NCBI GenBank assembly: GCA_021413725.1
Contig: JAIOPU010000099.1
Span: 1-32,474, forward strand
DNA from: Armatimonadota bacterium
GTDB taxonomy: Bacteria > Armatimonadota > Fimbriimonadia > Fimbriimonadales > Fimbriimonadaceae
Reading direction: 5' to 3'
Length of the DNA stretch: 32,474 nucleotides
Each line of letters begins with the position of its first letter. Position 1 is the first letter of the stretch. The notes beneath the pieces are model-generated. The model made no database searches and was not told where the DNA came from. It worked only from the letters and a program-made list of their open reading frames with translations. Shown one piece after another: positions 14,807 to 20,816 of the stretch. The translations under genes were made by a program, and so were the position numbers.

Positions 14807-15202
14807 ATGAAATTCACAACAACACTCTTACTCGGACTCACTCTGGCATTCATGGTCGGGTGTGGCAACACTGCCGAAGGCATGAAAGAAGACTCCCAAA
14901 TCAACGGCCAAAAGGCCGCTGAATCCAGCCAGAAAGGGGCGGAAGCAACAAAGGACGCCGCGAAGGACGTTCAAGCCGCAACTCTGCTGACGCCAAAGAT
15001 CAAGATGGCAATCTCGGCAGAAACGCTACTGAATGACTCCAAGAACTTGATCAACGTCGATTCGACCGAGGAGAAAGTTACTCTGGAAGGACACGTGACC
15101 TCGATGGAACTCAAAGACTTGGCCGGAAAGATCGCCGCTAAAGTTTTGGCAGATAACAGTGCCAAACAGCCCCTCGAAAACAAACTTGAAATCAAACCCT
15201 GA
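14807..15202 (+). CDS. BON-domain-like lipoprotein
   Basis: A 131-residue exported lipoprotein. The signal peptide ends in a lipobox (LAFMVGCGN, Cys about residue 19), so the mature protein should be anchored to a membrane. A short low-complexity linker rich in Ala, Lys and Gln is followed by a BON-like fold (LTPKIKMAISAE, INVDSTEEKVTLEGHVTSMELKDLA). BON domains bind phospholipid membranes and occur in osmotic-stress proteins such as OsmY. The ATG at 14807 has an excellent GGAGG upstream; earlier in-frame codons would place residues before the signal peptide. It opens a close run with a Gly-zipper protein, CsbD and DUF1328, all stress-linked families. Confidence 0.82.
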   Translation: MKFTTTLLLGLTLAFMVGCGNTAEGMKEDSQINGQKAAESSQKGAEATKDAAKDVQAATLLTPKIKMAISAETLLNDSKNLINVDSTEEKVTLEGHVTSMELKDLAGKIAAKVLADNSAKQPLENKLEIKP

Positions 15203-15211
15203 GGAATAAAA

Positions 15212-15793
15212 ATGAGAGAAAATATTTTTGCAACATTACCCACGACCGATTCCGCTACACAGGCGATCGGTGCACTTCTTGACCACGGAGTTCAGGCTGA
15301 GGACGTTAGTATCCTCATCAAGAATATGCCGCACGTGAACGGCGAAGAAACCCACGTTCGAGACCAAGCCGAGAAAGGCATTTCTGTCACCACGACCGAT
15401 GATGCCGCCGTCGGCGCGATGAAGGGCGCAGGAATTGGCCTTGGAATTGGAACGGTTGCGGCAATCGCATCAGTTGCGGTTCCCGGCTTCGGACTCGTTC
15501 TCGGTGGAGGCGCACTTGCTGCCGCAATTGGCGGAATGGCTGGTGCCACCGCCGCAGGAGCGATGACCGGTGCCGTCCACGGTTACCTGGTGGATCAAGG
15601 CGTCGAGCCCGAGCACGTCGCACGTCTTTCGGAAACCGTTGAATCGGGTGGCGCGCTTATCGGCGTTTCTTATCCGAGCGGCAATGTCAATAGCCGCGAA
15701 ATCATCACCGTTTTCGAGAAATATGGCGGAACTGTTCAACCCGGAACAAATCCTCTCGCCGCGACTGCTGGTTATAGGGAGACACAAATATGA
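15212..15793 (+). CDS. General-stress-like protein with Gly-rich membrane segment
   Basis: A 193-residue protein. The N-terminal part (MRENIFATLPTTDSATQAIG, then LLDHGVQAEDVSILI) resembles the ferredoxin-like start of general stress protein 17M/YflT-type proteins. The centre (about residues 68-120) is a long Gly/Ala-rich hydrophobic stretch with GxxxG spacing (GAMKGAGIGLGIGTVAAIAS), typical of glycine-zipper membrane insertion. The C-terminal part (about 125-175) again looks soluble (GVSYPSGNVNSREIITVFEKYGG). GAGGA overlaps the preceding stop codon, and its own stop overlaps the csbD start (ATGA), so it is tightly coupled to both neighbours. The exact biochemical role is unknown. Confidence 0.75.
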   Translation: MRENIFATLPTTDSATQAIGALLDHGVQAEDVSILIKNMPHVNGEETHVRDQAEKGISVTTTDDAAVGAMKGAGIGLGIGTVAAIASVAVPGFGLVLGGGALAAAIGGMAGATAAGAMTGAVHGYLVDQGVEPEHVARLSETVESGGALIGVSYPSGNVNSREIITVFEKYGGTVQPGTNPLAATAGYRETQI

Positions 15794-16008
15794 ACTGGAA
15801 TATCATTGAAGGCAAATGGAAAGAAATGACAGGTTCACTCCGCGAGAAGTGGGGCATGATCACTGACGACGAGTTCCAACAGATTGATGGTAAGAAGGAA
15901 CAACTGGAAGGTATTATTCAGCAAAAATATGGCTTAACCCAAGAAGAGGCCGCAAGCCAAATCGACGAGTGGGCCGAAACGCTCAAGGACACCATCAAAG
16001 GAGACTAA
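15790..16008 (+). CDS. CsbD-family stress protein
   Basis: A 72-residue hydrophilic protein of the CsbD family. The family core is clear: MNWNIIEGKWKEMTGSLREKWG, DDEFQQIDGKKEQLEGIIQQ and YGLTQEEAASQIDEW. CsbD proteins are induced by general stress in Bacillus and many other bacteria; their molecular action is not known. The ATG overlaps the stop of the preceding gene by 4 nt, with GGGAGA 7 nt upstream. It sits in the middle of the stress cassette. Confidence 0.93.
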   Translation: MNWNIIEGKWKEMTGSLREKWGMITDDEFQQIDGKKEQLEGIIQQKYGLTQEEAASQIDEWAETLKDTIKGD

Positions 16009-16017
16009 TCAATAAAC

Positions 16018-16179
16018 ATGTTACACTATGCTGTAGTATTTCTCGTCATCGCGATAATCGCTGCAATCCTGGGATTCAGCAGCATCGCCGGGACCGCGAG
16101 TGGAATTGCACAAATTCTATTTATCATATTCCTTGTCCTCGCAGTGATTTCCTTCTTAAGGAAACCGAACCGAACTTAG
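16018..16179 (+). CDS. DUF1328 (YtjA-type) small membrane protein
   Basis: A 53-residue protein with two membrane helices. It starts [20 protein letters not shown], continues [15 protein letters not shown] and ends in a basic tail (LRKPNRT). The pattern of hydrophobic helix, GF..IAG..aGIA.ILF, and second helix is that of DUF1328/YtjA. The family is often found beside CsbD and BON stress genes and has no proven function. It starts 9 nt after the csbD stop, with the GGAGA at the csbD end serving as ribosome binding site. It is the last gene of the cassette before a strong terminator. Confidence 0.88.
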   Translation: MLHYAVVFLVIAIIAAILGFSSIAGTASGIAQILFIIFLVLAVISFLRKPNRT

Positions 16180-16205
16180 CTTACGGTCCGAAACTCGGAC
16201 ACAAC

Positions 16206-16241
16206 AATTAGAGCCGAAGCCTGATGGCTTCGGCTCTAATT
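16206..16241. terminator. Bidirectional rho-independent terminator
   Basis: A 16-bp perfect stem (AATTAGAGCCGAAGCC / GGCTTCGGCTCTAATT) with a 4-nt loop lies between the convergent DUF1328 and collagen-like genes. AT-rich ends give U-rich flanks in both directions. Confidence 0.9.
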
Positions 16242-16249
16242 ATTATTCC

Positions 16250-16594
16250 TTAGTTACCTGTCGAGGTCGCTGGTGGCGGGGTTTGTGTGCCGTCCGCACC
16301 TTGGTTGCCTTGGTTTCCTTGTGTACCTTGAGCGCCTTGCGTTCCGGCTGCTCCCTGAGTTCCGGCCGCACCCGCGGCACCAGGGGCTCCCGATACTCCC
16401 GGTGCGCCTGATGCCCCCGGTGCACCAGCGGGACCCTGAATCGCGGGACCGGGCTGAACAACCACAGTGCTTGAATTGTTTCGAGGAGCCAAGACGGCGA
16501 AGTACACCACTGCCCCCACGACGATTATTGTTAGAACGACAAGCACTACGGCTGTCATTGAGCGAGAATCTGCGCGATCTTCTGAATAAGACAT
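16250..16594 (-). CDS. Collagen-like repeat membrane protein
   Basis: A 114-residue protein. A short charged N-terminus (MSYSEDRADSRSM) precedes one membrane helix (about 14-36, AVVLVVLTIIVVGAVVYFAV). The exposed remainder (about 51-105) consists of Gly-X-Y triplets such as GPAGAPGASGAPG and GTQGNQGNQGADG, the collagen pattern, about 18 triplets. The tail is TPPPATSTGN. Short bacterial collagen-like proteins can trimerise, but no function is known here. The ATG at 16594 is chosen because AGGA lies 8 nt upstream and longer frames add unrelated residues. The triplet region may vary in length between strains. Confidence 0.78.
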   Translation of the reverse strand: MSYSEDRADSRSMTAVVLVVLTIIVVGAVVYFAVLAPRNNSSTVVVQPGPAIQGPAGAPGASGAPGVSGAPGAAGAAGTQGAAGTQGAQGTQGNQGNQGADGTQTPPPATSTGN

Positions 16595-16697
16595 ATTTTT
16601 TCCTAGGTATTGGCGAACGCGAACACCATGACCACTGACACGTATCACGGAGGACCCGTGTGTGTCTATGGAATATATGTCGGTCCTTTTAGAGACA

Positions 16698-16847
16698 CTA
16701 AACGACTTTGCGGCCTTGCAATAGATTGATAACAAGAATTACAAGTGCAACCACGAGCAGAATGTGGACGAGACCACCCATAGTGGTAGAGGTAACCATT
16801 CCTAGTAACCAGAGGACAACGAGAACGATAATGATTGTATTTAACAT
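16698..16847 (-). CDS. lmo0937-family small membrane protein
   Basis: A 49-residue protein made almost entirely of two helices: MLNTIIIVLVVLWLLGMVTS, then a short turn (TTMGG), then LVHILLVVALVILVINLLQG, ending RKVV. This is the pattern of the lmo0937 family (DUF5670), small hydrophobic proteins often encoded with DUF1328, CsbD and BON genes. No biochemical role is established. No strong Shine-Dalgarno is seen. It lies upstream of the collagen-like gene in the same orientation, 103 nt apart. Confidence 0.85.
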   Translation of the reverse strand: MLNTIIIVLVVLWLLGMVTSTTMGGLVHILLVVALVILVINLLQGRKVV

Positions 16848-16912
16848 CGTAGCTACAGAATGGCACAGATTGGGTGATTAGTCATGTCCTCTTATTTGTG
16901 GACACAAAATCG

Positions 16913-16938
16913 TTGACAAGCAACAACTTCCGTATACT
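16913..16938 (+). promoter_or_regulatory. Weak promoter candidate for the stalk-domain gene
   Basis: A perfect TTGACA (16913-16918) is followed by TATACT (16933-16938). The 14-nt spacer is shorter than the usual 16-18, so either the -10 is elsewhere or an activator is needed. The start codon follows 28 nt later. Confidence 0.3.
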
Positions 16939-16966
16939 TACAAGCATTCAAACGTGATACTGTTTG

Positions 16967-17800
16967 ATGAGTAAATCAAACGTTAAATATTCAATGCAAC
17001 TTGCACTTGCGTTCGCCGCATTCAGTATCGCTGCCGCAGCTAGTGCATCCAACATTCGCGCAACCGTCAATGGCGAGTACATTACCTTTCCTGACGTCCA
17101 ACCGATCATGATCAATAACCGAGTCATGGTTCCGGTTCGAGGAGTATTCGAGCACCTCAATGCTGATGTGACTTGGGACGAGAGAACACAGACCGTCACC
17201 GCTATTCGTGGAACTGACAACATCAAGTGTGTCATCAATTCCACAGTTGCCACGGTAAACGGTCGTGAAGTCGCGCTCGACTCCCCAGTACGCTCCCTGC
17301 GCGGAAGAACCATGGTGCCTTTGCGCTTCCTGAGCGAAAGCTTGGACGCAACGGTTGCTTGGATGGAAGACAGCCGAACCGTTGATATTAGGACGGTAAG
17401 CGCCATCTCCACCGGAGTGCTCACGACATTGGACTCTGGAACTGTTATCCCGTTCTCACTATTGAACGGCTTAACCTCGGACCGCTCTCGTGTTGGAGAC
17501 CCGTTTACGGCTGCGCTTGAGCTCACCGACGATACGACCTACCTAGGCATTCCCGAAACCGCGATCTTATCTGGAGAGGTGGAAGTTGCCCGGGCCAAGA
17601 CCGACAAAGTTCCGGGAGTCCTCGGGCTCAAGTTCAATTCAATCAAGTTCAGTAACGGACGAACCTATGCCCTCCGAGGCACTTTGATTGGCCTTGACGA
17701 GAAGAGCATTACGAATGAAAACGGAAAAATAACAACAAGCAAGCGAACACGCCGCGCGATGTTGTGCTGGCGAAGGGAACCAAATTCGGAGTTGCCTTGA
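16967..17800 (+). CDS. Secreted stalk-domain (copper amine oxidase N-terminal-like) protein, frameshifted near its end
   Basis: An exported protein with a signal peptide (LALAFAAFSIAAAASAS) and two copies of the copper-amine-oxidase N-terminal-like stalk repeat (about 30-145): VMVPVRGVFEHLNADVTWD and TMVPLRFLSESLDATVAW. A beta-rich region follows (TVIPFSLLNGLTSDRSRVGDPF, with SGEVEVARA). The frame as given ends at 17800 in an unrelated Arg/Trp-rich tail. If one A is added to the A5 tract at 17725-17729, translation continues as DVVLAKGTKFGVALTREFAF, which suits this family, and stops at 17854-17856, directly before the ATG of the adaptor gene. I therefore regard the real gene as 16967..17856 with a one-base deletion. 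It may be a sequencing error, slippage or a pseudogene. Confidence 0.75.
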   Translation: MSKSNVKYSMQLALAFAAFSIAAAASASNIRATVNGEYITFPDVQPIMINNRVMVPVRGVFEHLNADVTWDERTQTVTAIRGTDNIKCVINSTVATVNGREVALDSPVRSLRGRTMVPLRFLSESLDATVAWMEDSRTVDIRTVSAISTGVLTTLDSGTVIPFSLLNGLTSDRSRVGDPFTAALELTDDTTYLGIPETAILSGEVEVARAKTDKVPGVLGLKFNSIKFSNGRTYALRGTLIGLDEKSITNENGKITTSKRTRRAMLCWRREPNSELP

Positions 17801-17856
17801 CTCGTGAATTTGCGTTCCGCCAACCGGCAATAACTAGTCTCACAGGAACAAAATAA

Positions 17857-19017
17857 ATGATTATCAAGCAAGTTAGATGGGCCGTTTTGGCCCTTGTCAT
17901 CGTTGGTTGTTACTCTGCACCTACCGCCGATCAGGGGAGCAAACCGGCTTCTACGGAGTCAACGGATGTTGTAAAGCAACAGGATCTCGTTGGATACAGT
18001 TTCTTCGATGGTAAGTTGGTCATTCCTCCTGATGCGCAGGGGACCGCGTTTTCGCCTTATGATGCTCCAGTTCTCTCCGTGACCAGCAGTATTGGCAAAT
18101 ATGTCGATCGTGGAGATCCATTGGTGAAACTCACGATTCCCGGCGCGGATGCCGCAACGAATTCCGCTAAGGCGGTCGTGAATTCTCAGGAGGCCGAACT
18201 AAATGCACAGCAGAGTGAGAACTCTGGGCCGGTCATTGAAGCCAAGCGGGCTCTTGCGGAAGCCAGAGCCGCCGAGGTCGCCGCCCGTAACACGGTTGCC
18301 AACGGTGGTGAAGCCGACATCGAAGGGGCTACGCAGATGAGGCAGAGTGCGGAAGCAGACTTGCAAAAAGCACAAGCTGAGCTTCGTGCCGTTGTGCAAC
18401 CGACGAAAGATGCGATCAACCGCGCCTCCGCGAGTTTGGATACGGCAAAAGCCGATGCCGCAAAGGGCATTGTGCGTGCGCCGATCTCGGGAACGATTAC
18501 GAGTTTTGAGGCTAAACCAGGCATGGCGGCAACGGCTAAACAAGCTCTTGTCACGATCACTAACTTTGAAAAGGTCAAGGTACAAGGGATGGTTCCGGCT
18601 GAACTGAAAGATTTGGTCACCAAAGGAACACGCGTGATCATTTCTATGAATGGCGTGAATTCTGATCCGATTGACGGTATCGTGCTAGATGTCAGCGTCG
18701 CCGCACCTCAGGAAGGCCAGACAAGCTCAGGATATGTCGCGGTGATTGAACTCCTCAAGCCTCGATCTATTGTGCAGACGAGCCTCTCCGTAAAGCGGAT
18801 CGGCGTGAAGGCAGGAACGGCCAAAGACGTGCTTGTGGTTCCCGTCGGCGCGGTATCCACGAAGGACGGAAAGAGTGTCGTCAGCGTCAAGAATGGTGAC
18901 GCTTGGACTGAAACTGCGGTAACCCTCGGCATCAGCGATGGTGCTCTGGTCGAGATCAAATCCGGTCTTTCCGCCGGTGCAGTGGTTCGCGTGGTGACTT
19001 CAGCCGAAGTCAAATAA
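17857..19017 (+). CDS. HlyD-type periplasmic adaptor lipoprotein
   Basis: A 386-residue membrane-fusion-type protein. The leader ends in a lipobox (ALVIVGC, Cys18), so it should be lipid-anchored. A biotinyl-lipoyl-like half (VLSVTSSIGKYVDRGDPLVKL, about 67-88) is followed by an Ala-rich helical hairpin (about 105-195), then the second half (GIVRAPISGTITSFEAKPGM) and beta-barrel and C-terminal domains (VLVVPVGAVSTKDGKSVVSVK). This is the order of RND or ABC efflux adaptors. No inner-membrane pump or outer-membrane channel lies nearby, so its partners are unknown. Its ATG immediately follows the restored stop of the stalk-domain gene (TAAATG), implying coupling with it. A strong terminator follows. 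Confidence 0.85.
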   Translation: MIIKQVRWAVLALVIVGCYSAPTADQGSKPASTESTDVVKQQDLVGYSFFDGKLVIPPDAQGTAFSPYDAPVLSVTSSIGKYVDRGDPLVKLTIPGADAATNSAKAVVNSQEAELNAQQSENSGPVIEAKRALAEARAAEVAARNTVANGGEADIEGATQMRQSAEADLQKAQAELRAVVQPTKDAINRASASLDTAKADAAKGIVRAPISGTITSFEAKPGMAATAKQALVTITNFEKVKVQGMVPAELKDLVTKGTRVIISMNGVNSDPIDGIVLDVSVAAPQEGQTSSGYVAVIELLKPRSIVQTSLSVKRIGVKAGTAKDVLVVPVGAVSTKDGKSVVSVKNGDAWTETAVTLGISDGALVEIKSGLSAGAVVRVVTSAEVK

Positions 19018-19034
19018 CTCCGATCAAACCCCTC

Positions 19035-19069
19035 GGCTCCGGGAGATTTTCTCCCGGAGCCTTCTTTTT
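19035..19069 (+). terminator. Rho-independent terminator after the adaptor gene
   Basis: A 12-bp perfect stem (GGCTCCGGGAGA / TCTCCCGGAGCC) with a short T loop is followed by TTCTTTTTG. Confidence 0.92.
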
Positions 19070-19121
19070 GAACCCGTGGTTTTACCTATGTCAGTAATTC
19101 CATGGACATGAAAATTGAGAC

Positions 19122-19150
19122 TTGCAAACCCGGCAGAAGTGCGATACCAT
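19122..19150 (+). promoter_or_regulatory. Sigma-70-type promoter candidate for the LuxR-HTH gene
   Basis: TTGCAA (19122-19127) and TACCAT (19145-19150) are 17 nt apart. A GGAAG ribosome site and the ATG at 19171 follow. A CATGGACA element at 19101-19108 lies just upstream of the -35 and matches sites before two other regulators. Confidence 0.5.
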
Positions 19151-19170
19151 ATACATAGGAAGTTTCTAAC

Positions 19171-19413
19171 ATGAATACTCAAATCTTTAATCCAGTCCAC
19201 TTGACACCGCGTGAAATCCAGATTCTCCACCTTATCGAGGAGGGTCATCCGAGTGCAGGTGCAGCGAACAAACTATTCATATCTCCGCGAACGGTTGAGC
19301 ATCACTTGGGAAGAATATATTCAAAGCTGAATGTCAAAAATAGACTGCAGGCGATCAATGTCGCCCACAGGTGTGGTTTCTTGAATAGTTCGCCCACCGC
19401 ATTATTTGACTAG
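19171..19413 (+). CDS. Stand-alone LuxR-type HTH regulator
   Basis: An 80-residue protein that is little more than a GerE/LuxR DNA-binding domain: LTPREIQILHLIEEGHPSAGAANKL, then ISPRTVEHHLGRIYSKLNVKNRLQA. The recognition helix lies around residues 42-56. There is no receiver or ligand-binding domain, so it is either constitutively active or controlled by its own expression or a partner. A promoter with a 17-nt spacer and a GGAAG 8 nt before the ATG support the start. It is followed by about 160 nt of non-coding sequence and a repeat array. Confidence 0.88.
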   Translation: MNTQIFNPVHLTPREIQILHLIEEGHPSAGAANKLFISPRTVEHHLGRIYSKLNVKNRLQAINVAHRCGFLNSSPTALFD

Positions 19414-19535
19414 CTTTTCAAACCAAAAACCACAGTTTCGACAGACTTGATGAGAGTCATTGGGCTATCCAATTTCCCCAACCGTCGAAAAACTCTACCA
19501 AGGTGATTAAAAAGCCAAGGAGAGGTCGACGAAGA

Positions 19536-19566
19536 GGCCCGATTCAGTCAAAAACTGAGTCGGGCC
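19536..19566. terminator. Strong hairpin preceding tandem array 2
   Basis: A 13-bp stem with one wobble (GGCCCGATTCAGT / ACTGAGTCGGGCC) and a CAAAA loop. No proper T run follows on either strand. It may still end transcripts from the LuxR-HTH gene or define one edge of the array; 19414-19535 otherwise shows nothing recognisable. Confidence 0.45.
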
Positions 19567-19576
19567 CAAATTGGAT

Positions 19577-19786
19577 TTGCTTGTGAAGCAAGGCCTTTTG
19601 TTTGTGAAGCAAAGCCTTTTGTTTGATAAACAAAGCCTTTTGTTTGATAAGCAAGGCCTTTTGTTTGATAAGCAAAGCCCTTTGTTTGATAAGCAAAGCC
19701 CTTTGTTTGATAAACAAAGCCTTTTGTTTGATAAGCAAAGCTCTTTGTTTGATAAGCAAAGCTCTTTGCTTCATAAGCAAAAGAGG
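19577..19786 (+). repeat. Tandem array 2: ten 21-bp units, each a small hairpin
   Basis: Ten 21-bp units start at 19577 and every 21 bases after; the last is partly decayed. The unit is TTGYTT-GAT-AARCAA followed by a 6-bp RGSCYT-like part. TTGYTT and AARCAA are inverted repeats around a 3-base loop, and the variable base pairs co-vary (C with G in units 1 and 10, T with A in units 3 and 7). Because 21 is a multiple of three, both strands read as open heptapeptide repeats (L-F-D-K-Q-S-L on the plus strand, I-K-Q-K-A-L-L on the minus). There are no unique spacers. It lies between convergent regulator genes. Confidence 0.95.
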
Positions 19787-19832
19787 GGTTTTATTTATGT
19801 TTACAGCTAAAAACTTAAACAAAGACGGTTTT

Positions 19833-20453
19833 TTAGTTGCCGACGATGTTCAGAATGCTGATGCAGCCCAAACTTTCATCGGATTCGTCCACCAGCGGAA
19901 CGACTCTGAGGAGGATGTTAGAGAACTCGCCTGTAAGTCGTATTTCAGTCTCAAGGCCCGCAAGCGCACCGAGGTGGGCGGCAATCGCGAGGTCTGAGGG
20001 ATCTCGGGTTTTGAAAATCTGATATACGCTCTTCCCCACTTCCCAATTCACTCCGCAATGCCGCGCAGGAAAGGCGCCGTTCGCGATAATGTGGATCATC
20101 AAGTCCGTATCGGTTGCCCAAACTGTGGATTGGATTTGGTCAATCGCGAGGTGCAAAAGCGCGAGGGCGGCACGGAGTTCCATCACGTTTCGTTCGCGTT
20201 CGGCGATCAACTCAGCAAAACTGGTGCGCTCGACATTGGCGGAGGCCAGGGCCTTTTCGGCTTTGTCTTTAATGATACGAACAACGGTGTCGGTGCGACC
20301 GGATCCGCCAACTTTCAGCTTGATTCTGAGCCAATAGGTATTAACAGTGCCGACACTAATACCGAGTCGAATGGCAATCGCATCGTTGGTGAGACCCTCC
20401 ACACAGAGTTGGACAATCTCCTCTTCACGCTTGGAAAGTTCCTTTGTCGCCAT
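19833..20453 (-). CDS. LuxR-type HTH protein with C-terminal PAS-like sensor
   Basis: A 206-residue regulator. The DNA-binding domain is at the N-terminus (about 4-60): LSKREEEIVQLCVEGLTNDAIA and LGISVGTVNTYWLRIKLKVGG. A helical linker follows (about 65-115, AELIAERERNVMELRAALALL). A PAS-like domain ends the protein (about 110-205: STVWATDTDLMIHIIANGAF, GKSVYQIFKTRDP, LLRVVPLVDES). LuxR-type domains are normally C-terminal, so the order here is reversed. Its ATG shares a base with the stop of the small upstream gene (TGATG), indicating one transcript. It probably senses an unknown cue through the PAS domain. Confidence 0.85.
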   Translation of the reverse strand: MATKELSKREEEIVQLCVEGLTNDAIAIRLGISVGTVNTYWLRIKLKVGGSGRTDTVVRIIKDKAEKALASANVERTSFAELIAERERNVMELRAALALLHLAIDQIQSTVWATDTDLMIHIIANGAFPARHCGVNWEVGKSVYQIFKTRDPSDLAIAAHLGALAGLETEIRLTGEFSNILLRVVPLVDESDESLGCISILNIVGN

Positions 20454-20650
20454 CAGCTTCCCGCCTCGACCGGCTCCGCAATCTCGATTATGGAGGCGGA
20501 AGAGATCGGATCAGAGACCCAAGTTTGACGAGGACGAACCCTTGCAACCTCGCAATCCACCCCATAATTGGTGGCGGATTCGCAAAGATCCATCGCCTCA
20601 GCGGATGACATCATCACTTGCGCTCCTTCTCTCTCCCCTTGTCTACTCAT
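20453..20650 (-). CDS. Small protein coupled to the LuxR-PAS gene
   Basis: A 65-residue hydrophilic protein (MSRQGEREGAQVMMSSAEAM to IIEIAEPVEAGS) with no recognised domain. The ATG at 20650 has GGGGTGG about 7 nt upstream. The stop overlaps the start of the LuxR-PAS gene by one base, which argues that it is translated. Its product may modulate that regulator, but this is only inferred from the overlap. Confidence 0.5.
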   Translation of the reverse strand: MSRQGEREGAQVMMSSAEAMDLCESATNYGVDCEVARVRPRQTWVSDPISSASIIEIAEPVEAGS

Positions 20651-20741
20651 AGCGTACCACCCCTTTCGCGCTTTCACTCAGTACGCAATTCCTTTCTCTA
20701 GGATAGCCGAAAACGCGTGGCCAACATGAGTCCTCAAATTT

Positions 20742-20764
20742 ACTGTCCATGAAAGCATAGACAG
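20742..20764 (+). promoter_or_regulatory. Putative operator upstream of the hybrid kinase
   Basis: ACTGTCCATGAA (20742-20753) with a loose dyad CTGTC ... GACAG (20743-20764). The 20-base context is about 85% identical to a site before the ECF sigma gene. Regulator unknown. Confidence 0.3.
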
Positions 20765-20816
20765 CAATATTAAGATTTTGACCGAATTGCTGATTTTTGA
20801 GAGGTAGGCTTATCGT

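Noticed and set aside
19435-19495. Structured RNA between the LuxR-HTH gene and array 2
   Set aside because: A loose AGTTTCGAC / GTCGAAAAACT pairing is visible, but with mismatched arms and a long loop it is not convincing.
19577-19786. CRISPR array
   Set aside because: Units are contiguous 21-bp repeats with no unique spacers, and no cas genes are near. The same applies to the array at 12099-12308.
19544-19822. Heptapeptide-repeat protein genes on either strand of array 2
   Set aside because: Both strands are open only because the period is a multiple of three. No good start signal or Shine-Dalgarno was seen; coding cannot be claimed.
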